Origin: Candidatus Litorirhabdus singularis | GTDB taxonomy: Bacteria; Pseudomonadota; Gammaproteobacteria; Pseudomonadales; Halieaceae | Length of the DNA: 64,000 nucleotides | Reading direction: 5' to 3' | Assembly (NCBI RefSeq): GCF_026262625.1 | Contig: NZ_SHNN01000005.1 | Coordinates: 1 to 64,000 of the forward strand | Part shown: piece after piece, positions 63,953 to 64,000 of the stretch | Layout: each line of letters starts with the position of its first letter | Numbering within the stretch: position 1 is the stretch's first letter | Notes under the pieces: generated by a model | Seen by the model: the letters and a program-made list of their open reading frames with translations, nothing else | Database searches by the model: none | What the model was told of the DNA's origin: nothing | Made by a program: the position numbers and the translations under genes

Positions 63953-64000
63953 GCTGCCTCACTATAGTTAATGGTGGATATCAAACAAGTGGGCATCCTA

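Overview
The window looks like chromosome from a marine gammaproteobacterium, most likely a Cellvibrionales-type lineage (Halieaceae or Spongiibacteraceae). The evidence is the gene content and order: rnfABCDGE next to metG, an mrp/apbC-type gene, dcd, purN/purM, a DUF2066 gene and hda; VPLPA-type PEP-CTERM proteins; laminarinase-like and sulfatase genes; and a carotenoid-cleavage-type oxygenase. No rRNA, tRNA, IS element, phage or CRISPR array was found. Family assignments come from reading motifs, not from searches.

Layout. 1-6.4 kb: tandem repeats with terminator hairpins, a lone PAS protein, dsbB, purT, a DUF2855 gene, and an aminotransferase divergent from an RpiR-type regulator. 6.4-11.5 kb: three VPLPA-CTERM surface-protein genes. 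Each has the same control layout: a sigma-54 -24/-12 promoter about 145-150 bp before the ATG, a 17-bp palindromic site 64-67 bp further upstream, and a small leader hairpin. The first two genes sit in a tandem duplication that carries broken ends of both flanking genes. 11.9-17.9 kb: a lipoprotein gene and a dockerin/CBM/GH16 glucanase, then a sulfatase. 17.9-20.9 kb: ydbH-ynbE-ydbL envelope operon. 21-27.2 kb: carotenoid oxygenase, a ThDP enzyme, nitronate monooxygenase, a GST-like protein and an EamA transporter. 27.2-32.3 kb: oligopeptidase A, a glycosyltransferase behind a decayed sulfotransferase start, a holD-like gene, rimI and a small conserved gene.

32.3-48.8 kb is mostly housekeeping: the Rnf electron-transport operon, metG, mrp/apbC, dcd, purN-purM, DUF2066, hda, a DksA-like gene, an OmpA-family protein, and an omega-amidase/aminotransferase pair. 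48.8-51.8 kb has a DUF2889 gene, a YhhQ-like transporter, an SDR, and a PTPS/QueD-like protein that lacks the usual catalytic Cys. 51.9-57.3 kb is a cobalamin unit: a B12 riboswitch, a badly broken btuB, then cobO, cobQ and a btuC-btuD-btuF-like ABC importer in tight overlap. 57.3-61.1 kb: VanZ-like protein, a membrane protein plus methyltransferase pair, an enoyl-CoA hydratase and a DEAD-box helicase. 61.2-64 kb: an operon of a MarR regulator, a PrnB-like (IDO/TDO superfamily) protein and a kynureninase-like PLP enzyme.

The strongest candidates for something new are the PEP-CTERM regulon with its mosaic duplication, the MarR/PrnB-like/kynureninase-like operon, and the riboswitch left in front of a dead btuB.
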